Below are positions 13,926 to 23,027 of a stretch of 64,000 bases of DNA, in pieces. A program made the translations under genes and the position numbers. Within the stretch, counting starts at the first letter, position 1. Each line of letters begins with the position of its first letter. The DNA is from Streptomyces sp. NBC_01244 (lineage in GTDB: Bacteria > Actinomycetota > Actinomycetes > Streptomycetales > Streptomycetaceae): contig NZ_CP108488.1 of NCBI RefSeq assembly GCF_035987325.1, forward strand, positions 5,518,001 through 5,582,000, in the 5' to 3' direction. The notes beneath the pieces were generated by a model that saw only the letters and a program-made list of their open reading frames with translations, searched no databases and was not told the origin of the DNA.

Positions 13926-15665
13926 GTGGCTCAGAGCGCGCAGAGCAGCACCGAGACCGACTGGGTCTCCCGTTTCGCGGACGAGGTCATCGCCGAGGCG
14001 GAGCGCCGAGCCCCCGGTAAAACGATCGTCGTCGCGTCAGGCCTGTCCCCCTCCGGCCCGATCCACCTGGGCAACCTCCGCGAGGTCATGACCCCGCACC
14101 TGGTCGCGGACGAGATCCGCCGCCGGGGCCACGAGGTCCGCCACCTCATCTCCTGGGACGACTACGACCGGTACCGCAAGGTCCCCAAGGGCATCCCCGG
14201 CGTCACCGAGGAGTCGCACGCGCAGCACATCGGCCGCCCGCTGACCGCCGTGCCCGCCCCCGAGGGATCCGCGTACCCGAACTGGTCCGAGCACTTCAAG
14301 GCCGCCATGGTCGAGGCGCTGGCCGAGCTGGGCGTCGAGTACGACCCGATCAGCCAGACCGAGCAGTACACCGCCGGTACCTACCGCGAGCAGGTGCTGT
14401 TCGCGATGAAGCACCGCGGCGACATCGACGCGATCCTCGACCAGTACCGGACCAAGGGGAAGCCCGGCGGCAAGAAGCCGCAGCAGAAGCAGGTCGACGA
14501 GGCCGAGCTGGAAGCCGCCGAGGGCTCGGGCGCGGCCGCCGAGGACGACGGCAGCGCGGAGGGTACGGAGTACTTCCCGTACAAGCCGTACTGCGCCGAG
14601 TGCGGCAAGGACTTCACCACGGTGACGTCCTACGACGACGAGACCACCGAGCTGACCTACGTCTGCACCGAGGACGCGTTCACCGAGACGGTCAAGCTCA
14701 GCGAGTTCAACCGCGGCAAGCTGGTCTGGAAGGTCGACTGGCCCATGCGCTGGGCCTACGAGGGCGTGATCTTCGAGCCCTCCGGCGTCGACCACTCCTC
14801 GCCCGGCTCCTCCTTCCAGGTCGGCGGCCAGATCGTCGGCATCTTCGGCGGCGAGCAGCCGATCGGACCGATGTACGCCTTCGTCGGCATCAGCGGCATG
14901 GCCAAGATGTCCTCCAGCAAGGGCGGGGTCCCGACCCCGGCCGACGCGCTGAAGATCATGGAGCCGCAGCTGCTGCGCTGGCTCTACGCCCGCCGCAAGC
15001 CCAACCAGTCCTTCAAGATCGCCTTCGACCAGGAGATCCAGCGGCTCTACGACGAGTGGGACAAGCTGGAGGCCAAGGTCGCCGACGGCTCCGTGCTGCC
15101 CGCCGACGCCGCCGCCCACGCCCGCGCCGTACGCGTCGCCTCGCACGAGCTGCCGCGCACCCCGCGCCCGCTGGCCTACCGGACGCTCGCCTCGGTGGCG
15201 GACATCACCGCCGGACACGACGAGCAGACCCTGCGGATCCTGAGCGACCTGGAGCCGGAGCGGCCGCTGACCTCGCTCGACGAGGTGCGCCCGCGCCTGG
15301 ACCGCGCCGAGAACTGGATCACCACCCAGGTCCCCGCCGACCAGCGGACGCTGGTGCGCGAGGAGGCCGACGTAGAGCTCCTGTCCTCCCTGGACGACGA
15401 GGGGCGCGAGTCCCTGCGCCGCCTCGTCGACGGGCTCGACTCGCACTGGTCCCTCGACGGCCTCACCACGCTCGTCTACGGCGTGCCGAAGGTGATGGCC
15501 GGCCTCGAGCCGGACGCCAAGCCGACGCCGGAACTCAAGGTCGCGCAGCGCACGTTCTTCGCACTGCTCTACCGGCTCCTCGTGACCCGGGAGACCGGGC
15601 CGCGCCTGCCCACGCTGCTGCTCGCGGTGGGGGCGGAGCGGGTGCGCAAGCTGCTCGCCGCCTGA
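13926..15665 (+). CDS. lysS: Lysyl-tRNA synthetase, class I
   Basis: A 579-residue class I (archaeal-type) lysyl-tRNA synthetase, the form used by streptomycetes. The HIGH motif is HLGN in SGLSPSGPIHLGNLREVMTP and the KMSKS motif is MAKMSSSKG at about residue 325. A zinc-ribbon insertion CAECGKDF appears in the middle. The GTG at 13926 follows AGAAGGA. An Ala/Glu-rich insert (KPQQKQVDEAELEAAEG) near residue 190 is lineage-typical low complexity. It ends before a strong terminator at 15688-15733. Confidence 0.96.
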   Translation: MAQSAQSSTETDWVSRFADEVIAEAERRAPGKTIVVASGLSPSGPIHLGNLREVMTPHLVADEIRRRGHEVRHLISWDDYDRYRKVPKGIPGVTEESHAQHIGRPLTAVPAPEGSAYPNWSEHFKAAMVEALAELGVEYDPISQTEQYTAGTYREQVLFAMKHRGDIDAILDQYRTKGKPGGKKPQQKQVDEAELEAAEGSGAAAEDDGSAEGTEYFPYKPYCAECGKDFTTVTSYDDETTELTYVCTEDAFTETVKLSEFNRGKLVWKVDWPMRWAYEGVIFEPSGVDHSSPGSSFQVGGQIVGIFGGEQPIGPMYAFVGISGMAKMSSSKGGVPTPADALKIMEPQLLRWLYARRKPNQSFKIAFDQEIQRLYDEWDKLEAKVADGSVLPADAAAHARAVRVASHELPRTPRPLAYRTLASVADITAGHDEQTLRILSDLEPERPLTSLDEVRPRLDRAENWITTQVPADQRTLVREEADVELLSSLDDEGRESLRRLVDGLDSHWSLDGLTTLVYGVPKVMAGLEPDAKPTPELKVAQRTFFALLYRLLVTRETGPRLPTLLLAVGAERVRKLLAA

Positions 15666-15687
15666 GGTTCCGCGTCCGCGTGACGTG

Positions 15688-15733
15688 AGAAGGGCCCGCA
15701 CCCCCCTGCTACTGAGGGGGTGCGGGCCCTTCT
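15688..15733. terminator. Bidirectional hairpin terminator
   Basis: A perfect 18-bp stem (15688-15705 with 15716-15733) and a 10-nt loop lie between the convergent stops of lysS and the DUF2637 gene. The right arm ends CCCTTCT, so it is most U-rich in the + direction. Confidence 0.9.
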
Positions 15734-15754
15734 GCTGCCCGTACGAGTACGGGG

Positions 15755-17137
15755 CTACGCGATGTGCTCGCTCTCCAGGTCGCGCTGGTAGCGCTGCTTC
15801 AGCTCCGGCATCAGGCGGCGGATCATCGACGCGCTGCGCGGGTGCACGATCCCGTGACGGTCCGAGAGGTGTATGTCCACCTGCTCCGGGGTCGGGAAGC
15901 CGGAGAACTCGTCGATGTAGGCGCGGAAGACCTCGTACGCGGCCTCCGCGAACTTCACGTCGTCGATGTTCGCTTCGGCTTCGGCTTCCGCTTCGGCCTG
16001 GGCCTGGGCCCCTGCCCCTGCCTCCGGGAGAGGGGCCTCCTCCTGGCGGGGACCCGGTATCGGCAGCTCCTGCTGCTGCGGCTCCTGCTCCGGGCCCGCC
16101 GGGGGCATGACCGGGGTCGGCTCCAGGCCCTCGACGTACTGCGGGTTGTAGCCGCCCTCGTACGCGGCCTGCGGCGCGCGGGGTGCCGCGAACCACGCGC
16201 TGTTGTGCGCGGCCGGCATCGCGGTCGGGTCCACCACGAAGGGCGCGGCGGGCTGCTGGTGCTGCGCGGCGTCGCCACCGGCCGACCCGTCGGCGCCGGC
16301 GTTGGTGCCGGCCTCGGTGTCCGGGCCGGCGGGGCCGAGGGCGGGAACACCCGGCGCCGTCGCCGCGGCCGGCTGCCGCGCGCCCTCGGCGCCCGCCGTG
16401 AGCGCCGGAGCCGTCGGATCGGCGGCCGGGGGCGGGGGGATGAGGAGGGGCTCGATGCCCGCCGCGGCCAGGCCCTCGGGGGCGGTCTGGGAGAGGGGGA
16501 CGCCTATGCGGGCGAGGCGCAGCGGCATCAGGGCTCCGACGGGGGCCTTGCGGCGCCAGGCGCGGCCGTAGCGCGCCTGCAGGCGGGCCTGGTAGATCAG
16601 GCGGTCCTGCTCCATGCCGACGGCCTGCTCGTAGGAGCGCAGTTCCCAGAGCTTCATCCGGCGCCACAGCTTGAAGGTGGGGACGGGGGACAGGAGCCAG
16701 CGGGTGAGGCGGACGCCTTCCATGTGCCGGTCCGCGGTGATGTCCGCGATCCGGCCGACCGCGTGGCGGGCGGCTTCCACGGTGACCACGAAGAGGATCG
16801 GGATCACCGCGTGCATGCCGACACCGAGCGGGTCGGGCCAGGCGGCCGCGCCGTTGAAGGCGATCGTCGCCGCCGTCAGCAGCCACGCCGTCTGACGCAG
16901 CAGCGGGAACGGGATCCGGATCCACGTCAGGAGCAGGTCCAGCGCGAGCAGGACGCAGATGCCCATGTCGATGCCGATCGGGAAGACCAGCGAGAAGGAA
17001 CCGAAGCCCTTCTTCAAGGCCAGGGCGCGCACGGCGGAGTACGAACCGGCGAATCCGATCCCCGCGATGACGACGGCTCCGGCGACCACGACACCGATCA
17101 ATATCCGGTGCGTACGAGTCAGCTGCATCGCGGCCAC
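15755..17137 (-). CDS. DUF2637 domain membrane protein
   Basis: A 460-residue protein. Four hydrophobic segments occupy the N-terminal 130 residues (IGVVVAGAVVIAGIGFAGSY, FPIGIDMGICVLLALDLLL, TAWLLTAATIAFNGAAAW, VIPILFVVTVEAARHA), as in DUF2637. A long proline/alanine/glutamine-rich linker with an EAEAEAEAEA run follows. The C-terminal 75 residues (AEAAYEVFRAYIDEFSGFP onward) look like a small helical, HTH-like DNA-binding module including QVDIHLSDRHGIVHP. DUF2637 proteins are frequent on Streptomyces plasmids and chromosomes; function is unknown. GTG 17137 has GGGAGGGG upstream; ATG 17128 is an alternative. Confidence 0.87.
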   Translation of the reverse strand: MAAMQLTRTHRILIGVVVAGAVVIAGIGFAGSYSAVRALALKKGFGSFSLVFPIGIDMGICVLLALDLLLTWIRIPFPLLRQTAWLLTAATIAFNGAAAWPDPLGVGMHAVIPILFVVTVEAARHAVGRIADITADRHMEGVRLTRWLLSPVPTFKLWRRMKLWELRSYEQAVGMEQDRLIYQARLQARYGRAWRRKAPVGALMPLRLARIGVPLSQTAPEGLAAAGIEPLLIPPPPAADPTAPALTAGAEGARQPAAATAPGVPALGPAGPDTEAGTNAGADGSAGGDAAQHQQPAAPFVVDPTAMPAAHNSAWFAAPRAPQAAYEGGYNPQYVEGLEPTPVMPPAGPEQEPQQQELPIPGPRQEEAPLPEAGAGAQAQAEAEAEAEANIDDVKFAEAAYEVFRAYIDEFSGFPTPEQVDIHLSDRHGIVHPRSASMIRRLMPELKQRYQRDLESEHIA

Positions 17138-17259
17138 CCGCGATCCCCTCCCCTTGTCGAGCTACGGCAGGGCACAGCGTACGCGCGTACGGGCAAGGGG
17201 GCGTCGGCGGTCCGGACCCGGGGCTTCCGGGCACCGGTCCGCCGACGGCGCGATGCGTT

Positions 17260-18069
17260 CTAGGAGTTCGAGGGAGAGGGCGAAGACGAGGGCGAAGCGG
17301 AGGCCGACTGCTCCGGCTGGGCCGACTGTTCCGGCTGCTTCGCCTCGTTGGCGGCCGCGACCGAGGCGACGGTCTCCTTCGTCGCCGCGATGGCGTCCTG
17401 GAGCAGCTTGGCCTGGTCCGGGGCGGCCGCGCCCTCGTAGGCCGTGCCGTTGTAGTCCAGGGTGATGACGACGTTGTGCGCGCGGGCGATGACCGACGTG
17501 TTGAAGAAGTCGCCGTCCTTCTTGGTGGTGAAGGTGACCGAGGTGGCCTGGTCGCCGATGCCGCCCGCCTCCTCCGGCTTCACGTTCTCCGCGCCCTCGA
17601 CGGCCTTCGCCTTCTCGACCTGCTTCGCGTACTCGTCCTCGGCGCGCTTGCTGCCGGTGCCGACGGAGGCGAGGGAGTCGTAGCGGACCAGGGAGATCGA
17701 GAGCCAGCGGTACTGCGAGCCCTTCAGACCGGCCTCGTCCAGACCGTTCCAGGTGCAGGTGGCACGGCTGGTGAGGTCGTTGGACTTGGCGGCGGTGCCG
17801 TTGGCGTCCTTCGCCTTCGGGACGATCGTCTCGATGGTCTTCGCGGCGACCGCCTTGCACGGCTCCGGCAGCGTGGCGTACACGGCCTTCTCCAGCGCCT
17901 CCTTGGAGGGCTTGGCGCTCGGCTCGGCGGACGAGGACGCTCCGGACTTCTTGCCGCTGCCGGCGCCCGACTTCTCGCCCGAGTCGGACGAGCAGCCGGC
18001 GACCGTGAGGATCACCGGGACGGCTGCGCAGGCGAGGACGCGGGTGAGGCGCGAGGCTGATCGGTGCAT
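17260..18069 (-). CDS. DUF3558-type lipoprotein
   Basis: A 269-residue secreted lipoprotein. The signal peptide LTRVLACAAVPVILTVAGC ends in a lipobox (TVAGC), so it is anchored to the outer face of the membrane. A Ser/Gly/Lys-rich linker follows, then a domain with paired cysteines (LPEPCKAV and ATCTWNG) as in actinobacterial DUF3558 proteins. The C-terminus is a Ser/Pro/Gln-rich tail. ATG 18069 follows GAAGGAATC. Its upstream neighbour on the same strand is a related lipoprotein, suggesting an old duplication. Function is unknown. Confidence 0.85.
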   Translation of the reverse strand: MHRSASRLTRVLACAAVPVILTVAGCSSDSGEKSGAGSGKKSGASSSAEPSAKPSKEALEKAVYATLPEPCKAVAAKTIETIVPKAKDANGTAAKSNDLTSRATCTWNGLDEAGLKGSQYRWLSISLVRYDSLASVGTGSKRAEDEYAKQVEKAKAVEGAENVKPEEAGGIGDQATSVTFTTKKDGDFFNTSVIARAHNVVITLDYNGTAYEGAAAPDQAKLLQDAIAATKETVASVAAANEAKQPEQSAQPEQSASASPSSSPSPSNS

Positions 18070-18216
18070 GATTCCTTCAGACGTTGTGGGTCTTCGTGCG
18101 GGCTCGTTCGGTCCCTCTTGCGGGCGCGGGACCCGAGCAACCGTAGCCCGACCCGGCGCCCGGCTGCTGTGCGCGCCGTCACGACGGCCCCGCACGCCCC
18201 CCTGGGGCGGGACCGG

Positions 18217-19107
18217 CTAGTCGTCGAACCGCTCCACGAGGGCCTGCGCCAACTGCCGTGCCCTGTCCTGGGTTTCACCGCTGGGCGGGACCGTGCCGGG
18301 GAGCGCGGGCTGGATGCTGTACTCCACGGTGACGATGACATTCGAGGTACGGAACACAATGCGGACCGTGCGCGCCTGCGCGGCGGTGGCCCCGGCCGCG
18401 GCGAGCTTGTCCTCGAGGAAGGCCTCGTCGCCGAGCCCTTCGAGGGCGCGGGAGCCGAGCTCGGGCGGGGCGGACGGGCTGGTGGAGGGGCTGGCGGACG
18501 CACCGGGGCTCGTGCTCGCACCGGGGCTGGTGCCGGCGCTCGTACTCGGCGTCGCACCGGGGGCCCCGGGTGTCGGGGCCCCGGACCCGGACCCGGACCC
18601 GGACCCGGACGGGGTCGGCGTCGGGCTCGCCGACGGCCCAGGGATGGGCAGGTTGGCGGCGGTGAGCTTGCGGCCGTAGACCTGCCGCGCCTTGTCGTCG
18701 TCGCTCGTGGTGGCCCGGTCGTACGAGACCACGCGCTCGAAGCCCACCGACAGCAGCCGGGTCTCGGCCGGCGTCTGCGAGGTCCAGCGGCAGCCGACGC
18801 GCCGGTCGGCGTCGTACGAGGCGTCCGCGACCCCGGCGTAGAGCGCTTCGAGGGCCTCGGGGGCGAGGCCGTCGGCGGCCGGGAGCATGGCCTTGACCTT
18901 CTTGGGATCGGCGGCCTTGCAGGGCATGGGCAGGCTGCGGTACTTGCCGGGCTGCGCACCCGTACCGGCGTTCGCACCGGGCTTCGCGTCGCTGTCGGTT
19001 CCGATTCCGGCGCCGCCGTCGGTGCAGGCGGTGAGGCCGGCCGCGAGGGCGGTGAGCATCGCGATGGCTGGCAGGACTCCACGTACTCGTACCGTCTTGC
19101 GCTGCAC
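18217..19107 (-). CDS. DUF3558-like lipoprotein, paralogue of the preceding one
   Basis: A 296-residue lipoprotein. The signal LPAIAMLTALAAGLTAC carries a lipobox (LTAC). Like its neighbour it has a Cys before a Lys-rich helix (LPMPCKAAD) and a later VGCRWTS motif. It differs by a long Pro/Ser/Gly/Thr linker (about residues 150-205) made of short Ser-Pro repeats, which separates the two halves of the domain. The C-terminal strand VRIVFRTSNVIVTVEYS aligns with VIARAHNVVITLDYN of the other. GTG 19107 is supported by GAAGGGAG upstream. Function is unknown. Confidence 0.82.
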   Translation of the reverse strand: MQRKTVRVRGVLPAIAMLTALAAGLTACTDGGAGIGTDSDAKPGANAGTGAQPGKYRSLPMPCKAADPKKVKAMLPAADGLAPEALEALYAGVADASYDADRRVGCRWTSQTPAETRLLSVGFERVVSYDRATTSDDDKARQVYGRKLTAANLPIPGPSASPTPTPSGSGSGSGSGAPTPGAPGATPSTSAGTSPGASTSPGASASPSTSPSAPPELGSRALEGLGDEAFLEDKLAAAGATAAQARTVRIVFRTSNVIVTVEYSIQPALPGTVPPSGETQDRARQLAQALVERFDD

Positions 19108-19278
19108 GTTCCACCGGCTCCCTTCGGGAAAATGCGTTGCCGCGGCTGGGGCGCGGATGGACACAATGTCTATCGCACACGCTGGTGCCGGCGCCGGTCT
19201 CATGTCGTATTTGAGGCCATGAGCGAGGCTTTTTGCGTTAAGAGACTTTTGTGGTGTTGACGGGGTGTTGAGGGTGAA

Positions 19279-20472
19279 ATGTCATACGTAGAAGTACCCG
19301 GGGCGAAGGTTCCCATCCGGATGTGGACCGACCCGGCGTCGGTCGAGGACAGCGCGATGCGCCAGCTCCAGAACACCGCGGGCCTTCCCTGGATCAAGGG
19401 CCTCGCCGTCATGCCGGACGTGCACTACGGCAAGGGTGCGACGGTCGGCTCGGTCATCGCCATGAAGGACGCGGTCTGCCCGGCGGCGGTGGGCGTGGAC
19501 ATCGGCTGCGGCATGTCGGCGGTCAAGACCTCGCTGACCGCGAACGACCTCCCGGGGGACCTGTCGGGGCTGCGCTCGCAGATCGAGAAGGCGATCCCGG
19601 TGGGGGCGGGGATGCACCGGGAGGCGGTGGATCCGGGGCGGTTGTACGGGTTCTCTGTGGAGGGGTTCGCGGATCTGTGGAAGCGGTTCGACTACATCAG
19701 CGATGCGGTCAAATTCAGGCGTGAACGCGCCACGAAGCAGATCGGAACGCTCGGATCCGGCAACCACTTCATCGAATTCTGTCTCGATGAGTCGGGTTCG
19801 GTCTGGCTGATGCTGCACTCCGGCTCGCGGAACATCGGGAACGAGTTGGCGGACTTCCACATCGGCGTGGCCAGAGGGCTCTCGCACAACCAGGGCCTGG
19901 TCGACCGGGACCTCGCGGTGTTCCTCGCGGCGACCCCGGAGATGCAGGACTACCGCAACGACCTCTTCTGGGCTCAGGAGTACGCGAAGTTCAACCGCGC
20001 CGCGATGATGAGCCTGTTCAAGGAGGTCGTCCGCAAGGAGTTCCGCAAGGCCAAGGTCTCCTTCGAGCAGGAGATCAGCTGCCACCACAACTACGTGGCG
20101 GAGGAGCGGTACGACGGCATGGACCTACTGGTCACCCGGAAGGGCGCGATCCGCGCCGGCAGCGGTGACTACGGGATCATCCCCGGCTCCATGGGCACGG
20201 GCTCGTACATCGTGAAGGGTCTCGGCAACGAGAAGTCCTTCAACTCGGCCTCGCACGGCGCGGGTCGGAAGATGAGCCGGACGGCGGCGAAGAAGAGGTT
20301 CTCGGCGCGCGACCTGGCGGAGCAGACCAAGGGCGTGGAGTGCCGCAAGGACTCGGGCGTCGTGGACGAGATCCCGGGCGCGTACAAGTCGATCGAGCAG
20401 GTCATCGACCAGCAGACGGATCTCGTTCAGGTCGTGGCCAAGCTGAAGCAGGTCATCTGCGTCAAGGGCTGA
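19279..20472 (+). CDS. rtcB: RtcB-type RNA-splicing ligase
   Basis: A 397-residue RtcB that joins RNA 2',3'-cyclic phosphate (or 3'-phosphate) ends to 5'-OH ends using GTP and Mn2+. All signature motifs are present: MPDVHYGKG, GVDIGCGM (metal Cys), GTLGSGNHF and LHSGSR (metal His), CHHNYV, GSMGT and NSASHGAGRKMSR, which holds the guanylylated histidine. Length is close to the E. coli enzyme. No RtcA, RtcR or archease gene is adjacent. ATG 19279 is preceded by TGAGGGTGAA. The 170 bp upstream are AT-richer than surroundings and probably hold its promoter. Confidence 0.96.
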   Translation: MSYVEVPGAKVPIRMWTDPASVEDSAMRQLQNTAGLPWIKGLAVMPDVHYGKGATVGSVIAMKDAVCPAAVGVDIGCGMSAVKTSLTANDLPGDLSGLRSQIEKAIPVGAGMHREAVDPGRLYGFSVEGFADLWKRFDYISDAVKFRRERATKQIGTLGSGNHFIEFCLDESGSVWLMLHSGSRNIGNELADFHIGVARGLSHNQGLVDRDLAVFLAATPEMQDYRNDLFWAQEYAKFNRAAMMSLFKEVVRKEFRKAKVSFEQEISCHHNYVAEERYDGMDLLVTRKGAIRAGSGDYGIIPGSMGTGSYIVKGLGNEKSFNSASHGAGRKMSRTAAKKRFSARDLAEQTKGVECRKDSGVVDEIPGAYKSIEQVIDQQTDLVQVVAKLKQVICVKG

Positions 20473-20502
20473 GGCCCGCGCCGAACTGACGGGGGAGCGC
20501 AA

Positions 20503-20530
20503 AGGCCCGGACCGTGGGCGGTTCGGGCCT
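20503..20530. terminator. Bidirectional hairpin between rtcB and Uma2
   Basis: Arms 20503-20514 and 20519-20530 form a 12-bp stem with one G-U pair around a 4-nt loop, placed between the two convergent stops. Confidence 0.75.
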
Positions 20531-20546
20531 CGGCCGGTCCGGGTGG

Positions 20547-21119
20547 TCAGTCGAGAAGCATGTCCACCGGCAGTTCGAGGGTGACCCCGAGGTAGTCGGG
20601 GAGGGGGAGCGTCATGCCGCGCTTGAAGGTTCTGCGCAAGCGGTAGCAGGTGGCGCGAGGGTCCGTGTAGATCACGACTTCGTCGTGCTGGCGGTCGGCG
20701 ATGACGTAGACCGGGACATCGGCCCGGGCGTAGCTCTCCACCTTGGTGCCGAGGTCATCGGCCCAGTTCGAGGAGGTGACCTCAAGGATCATGCGGAAGG
20801 CGTCAGGTCGGTAGCAGTTCTTCGTCACCTTGTGGTCCAGGAAGTCGGCTTCGACGAGTGAGAAGTCCGGGACCGCGTAGTCGTCCTCGCCGGTGGGCAG
20901 CCAGATGCCGATGCCCTGGAGGAATTCCAGGCCTGCCTCCGCGGCCCCGGCCTCGTGGAAGGCCACGGTGAGCCGGGTCAGGGTCCGGGCGTGCCTGCCG
21001 TCCGCAGGTGGTGTCACGGTGAGCCTCCCGTGGAGAATCTCCACTCGGTGTCCGGGAAGCTCCCTGGAGAGTCGATCGGCGGCCTCCGCGATCGTGGTCT
21101 CGTGCTGTATCACGGCCAT
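20547..21119 (-). CDS. Uma2 family protein (DUF820, PD-(D/E)XK nuclease fold)
   Basis: A 190-residue Uma2 protein. The PD-(D/E)XK-like catalytic positions are in AVPDFSLVEADF, RMILEVTSSNWADD and GTKVESYARADVPVYVIAD. Streptomycetes carry many copies; the biological role is unknown. The ATG at 21119 is chosen because AGGAGG lies seven bases upstream; a start further upstream is less likely. A second copy lies at 44.3 kb in this window. It stands alone after rtcB on the opposite strand. Confidence 0.9.
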   Translation of the reverse strand: MAVIQHETTIAEAADRLSRELPGHRVEILHGRLTVTPPADGRHARTLTRLTVAFHEAGAAEAGLEFLQGIGIWLPTGEDDYAVPDFSLVEADFLDHKVTKNCYRPDAFRMILEVTSSNWADDLGTKVESYARADVPVYVIADRQHDEVVIYTDPRATCYRLRRTFKRGMTLPLPDYLGVTLELPVDMLLD

Positions 21120-21296
21120 AGCTTCCTCCTTTTCGTGGCTCACGCTTCCGGAGCGTAGTCTCGCGCGCCGACATTTCGCTCGACTTCACCCGTACGGGCA
21201 CATCCGGCCCGCCGGCCCGCCGGAGTCGTCAACTCCGTTAAGGGGCAGTCGGATTCGGCCGGAGGAAGTCGCCGTCCGGGGTCTTGACGCTGGGAG

Positions 21297-21310
21297 TTGG
21301 TCTAGACCAA
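21297..21310. promoter_or_regulatory. Perfect 14-bp palindrome matching the DasR-responsive element
   Basis: TTGGTCTAGACCAA is a perfect palindrome whose core TGGTCTAGACCA matches the known DasR (GntR family) operator of the GlcNAc/chitin regulon. It ends 10 bp before the ATG of the deacetylase gene and follows a TTGACG (21284-21289). The motif match is seen; the binding is inferred. Confidence 0.75.
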
Positions 21311-21320
21311 GGTGTGCCGC

Positions 21321-22043
21321 ATGTGGAGATCCCGTGCGGTTCTTGCCGCGCTCGCGTCGTTGTCGCTCACCGTTGGTGCCGCTCAGGCAGCCGATGCCGT
21401 CGGGGCCGAGGCCGCCGCTCCGGCCGTTGCCGCGGCCTCGCGGGCCGTGGGGCTGCCGCCCGTGGTGTCGCACGTGCCGACCGCGGAGAAGGTCGTGTTC
21501 ATCACCATCGACGACGGCTGGGCGCACGATCCGGCCGTTGCCCGGACGCTTGTCGACCAGCGGGTGCCCGCGTCGCTGTTCCTGCTGCCGGGGGCGTACT
21601 CGTACGACGCCCAGTACTTCACCGGACTCGTCGCGCAGGGGCGGTCGGTGAACGTGGAGAACCACACCGTCAATCACCCTGATCTGACGTCGCTCGACGC
21701 CGCCGGCAAGGACGCCGAGGTGTGCGGGGCAGGGGAGCAGGCCGCCGCGGCGTTCGGGCGGGAGCCGAAGCTGCTGCGGCCGCCGTACGGGGCCGTCAAC
21801 GACGACGTGCGGCTGGCCGCGAAGGCGTGCGGGGTCAAGGCGCTGATCACGTGGACGCACGACTTCACGACGTGGGGCGAGACGCCGGCCACGCCGCAGC
21901 TGAAGGCCGGCGACATCGTGCTGCTGCACTTCACGCCGACGCTCGGCGCGGACCTGAAGCGGGCCCTGGACGCGGCGAAGGCCGCCGGGCTGAAGCCGGC
22001 GGCCTTGATGCCGCACCTGAAGAGCGCCGGGCTGGTGCCGTAG
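21321..22043 (+). CDS. Secreted polysaccharide deacetylase (NodB-homology, CE4)
   Basis: A 240-residue exported protein. The signal peptide SRAVLAALASLSLTVGAAQA is followed by a NodB domain: TIDDGW (motif 1, usual catalytic Asp-Asp pair), ENHTVNHPDL (His-x3-His metal site) and RPPYGAVNDD (motif 3). A HTHDFTTW stretch and DIVLLHFTP complete the barrel. Such enzymes remove N-acetyl groups from chitin, peptidoglycan or related polymers. A DasR-type site directly upstream favours a chitin/GlcNAc role. ATG 21321 is chosen; GTG 21312 would add three residues. Confidence 0.9.
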   Translation: MWRSRAVLAALASLSLTVGAAQAADAVGAEAAAPAVAAASRAVGLPPVVSHVPTAEKVVFITIDDGWAHDPAVARTLVDQRVPASLFLLPGAYSYDAQYFTGLVAQGRSVNVENHTVNHPDLTSLDAAGKDAEVCGAGEQAAAAFGREPKLLRPPYGAVNDDVRLAAKACGVKALITWTHDFTTWGETPATPQLKAGDIVLLHFTPTLGADLKRALDAAKAAGLKPAALMPHLKSAGLVP

Positions 22044-22056
22044 CCCGCTCTACGGG

Positions 22057-22818
22057 TTACAGCTCGCGGTGGAGCTTCGTGTTCGAGGCCTGGGCTCGGG
22101 GGCGGACCACCAGGAGGTCGATGTTGACGTGGCTGGGACGGGTCACCGCCCAGGTGATGGTGTCGGCCACGTCGTCGGCGGAGAGGGGCTCGGCCACGCC
22201 GGCGTAGACCTTCTCCGCCCGCTCGACGTCGCCGCCGAAGCGGGTCTTCGCGAACTCCTCGGTCTTGACCATGCCCGGGGCGACCTCGATGACGCGGACG
22301 GGCTGGCCGACGATCTCCAGGCGGAGGGTCTCGGCGAGGACGCGGGCGCCGTTCTTGGCGGCCACGTAGCCGGCGCCGCCCTCGTAGGTGGAGTGGCCGG
22401 CGGTGGAGGAGAGGACGACCACCGTGCCGTCGCCCGAGGCGGTCAGGGCCGGCAGCAGGGCCTGGGTGACGTTGAGCGTGCCGATGACGTTGACCTCGTA
22501 CATCGTGCGCCAGTCGGCGGGGTCGCCGGTGGCGACGGGGTCGGCTCCGAGGGCGCCGCCGGCGTTGTTGACGAGCACGTCGCAGCGCTGGAGCGAGGCG
22601 GCGAGGGCGTCGACGGCGGCACGGTCGGTGACGTCGAGGGCGTGGGCGGTCGCCTCGTGGCCGGCGGCCGTGATCTCGGCGGCGAGGGCCTCGATGCGGT
22701 CCTTGCGGCGGGCGGTGAGGACGACGTGGTAGCCGGCCTCGGCGAGCTGCCGGGCGGTGGCCGCGCCGATGCCGCTGCTCGCACCGGTGACTACGGCGGT
22801 TCGGGTGGCCGTGCTCAT
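22057..22818 (-). CDS. SDR family NAD(P)-dependent oxidoreductase
   Basis: A 253-residue short-chain dehydrogenase. The cofactor motif TGASSGIG is at about residues 11-18, followed by NNAG, the serine region VVLSSTAGHS and the active-site YVAAK. The Arg-rich loop TARRKDRI after the second strand suggests NADP(H). The family includes clavaldehyde-dehydrogenase-like and YdfG-like enzymes. The substrate is unknown. A GAGGAG ribosome site precedes the ATG at 22818. It stands alone. Confidence 0.93.
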   Translation of the reverse strand: MSTATRTAVVTGASSGIGAATARQLAEAGYHVVLTARRKDRIEALAAEITAAGHEATAHALDVTDRAAVDALAASLQRCDVLVNNAGGALGADPVATGDPADWRTMYEVNVIGTLNVTQALLPALTASGDGTVVVLSSTAGHSTYEGGAGYVAAKNGARVLAETLRLEIVGQPVRVIEVAPGMVKTEEFAKTRFGGDVERAEKVYAGVAEPLSADDVADTITWAVTRPSHVNIDLLVVRPRAQASNTKLHREL

Positions 22819-23027
22819 GCTGGCTCCTCGTGCGTTCGTCTGTTCGTACGGGTGGGTACTGGCCAGCATAGGCCGGTCGCCGTGCAGGTCACCGGCCGCG
22901 CGGGGCGTACGTGGGCCGGAGGCGAAGAGGGCGGCGGAACGGGCGAATGAGCGAACGGGGAGGAGGGCTCGCCCACGTTCGTGTGATGGTCCGACCATCG
23001 GGTGGGCGGGAGAGCTAGCGTCCGCGC

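Noticed and set aside
14037..17234. A reverse-strand open frame of more than 1,000 residues covering lysS and the DUF2637 gene
   Set aside because: It is antisense to lysS and shifted against the DUF2637 gene. It lacks domain motifs and has the Arg/Pro/Gly-rich composition typical of non-coding frames in very high-GC DNA.
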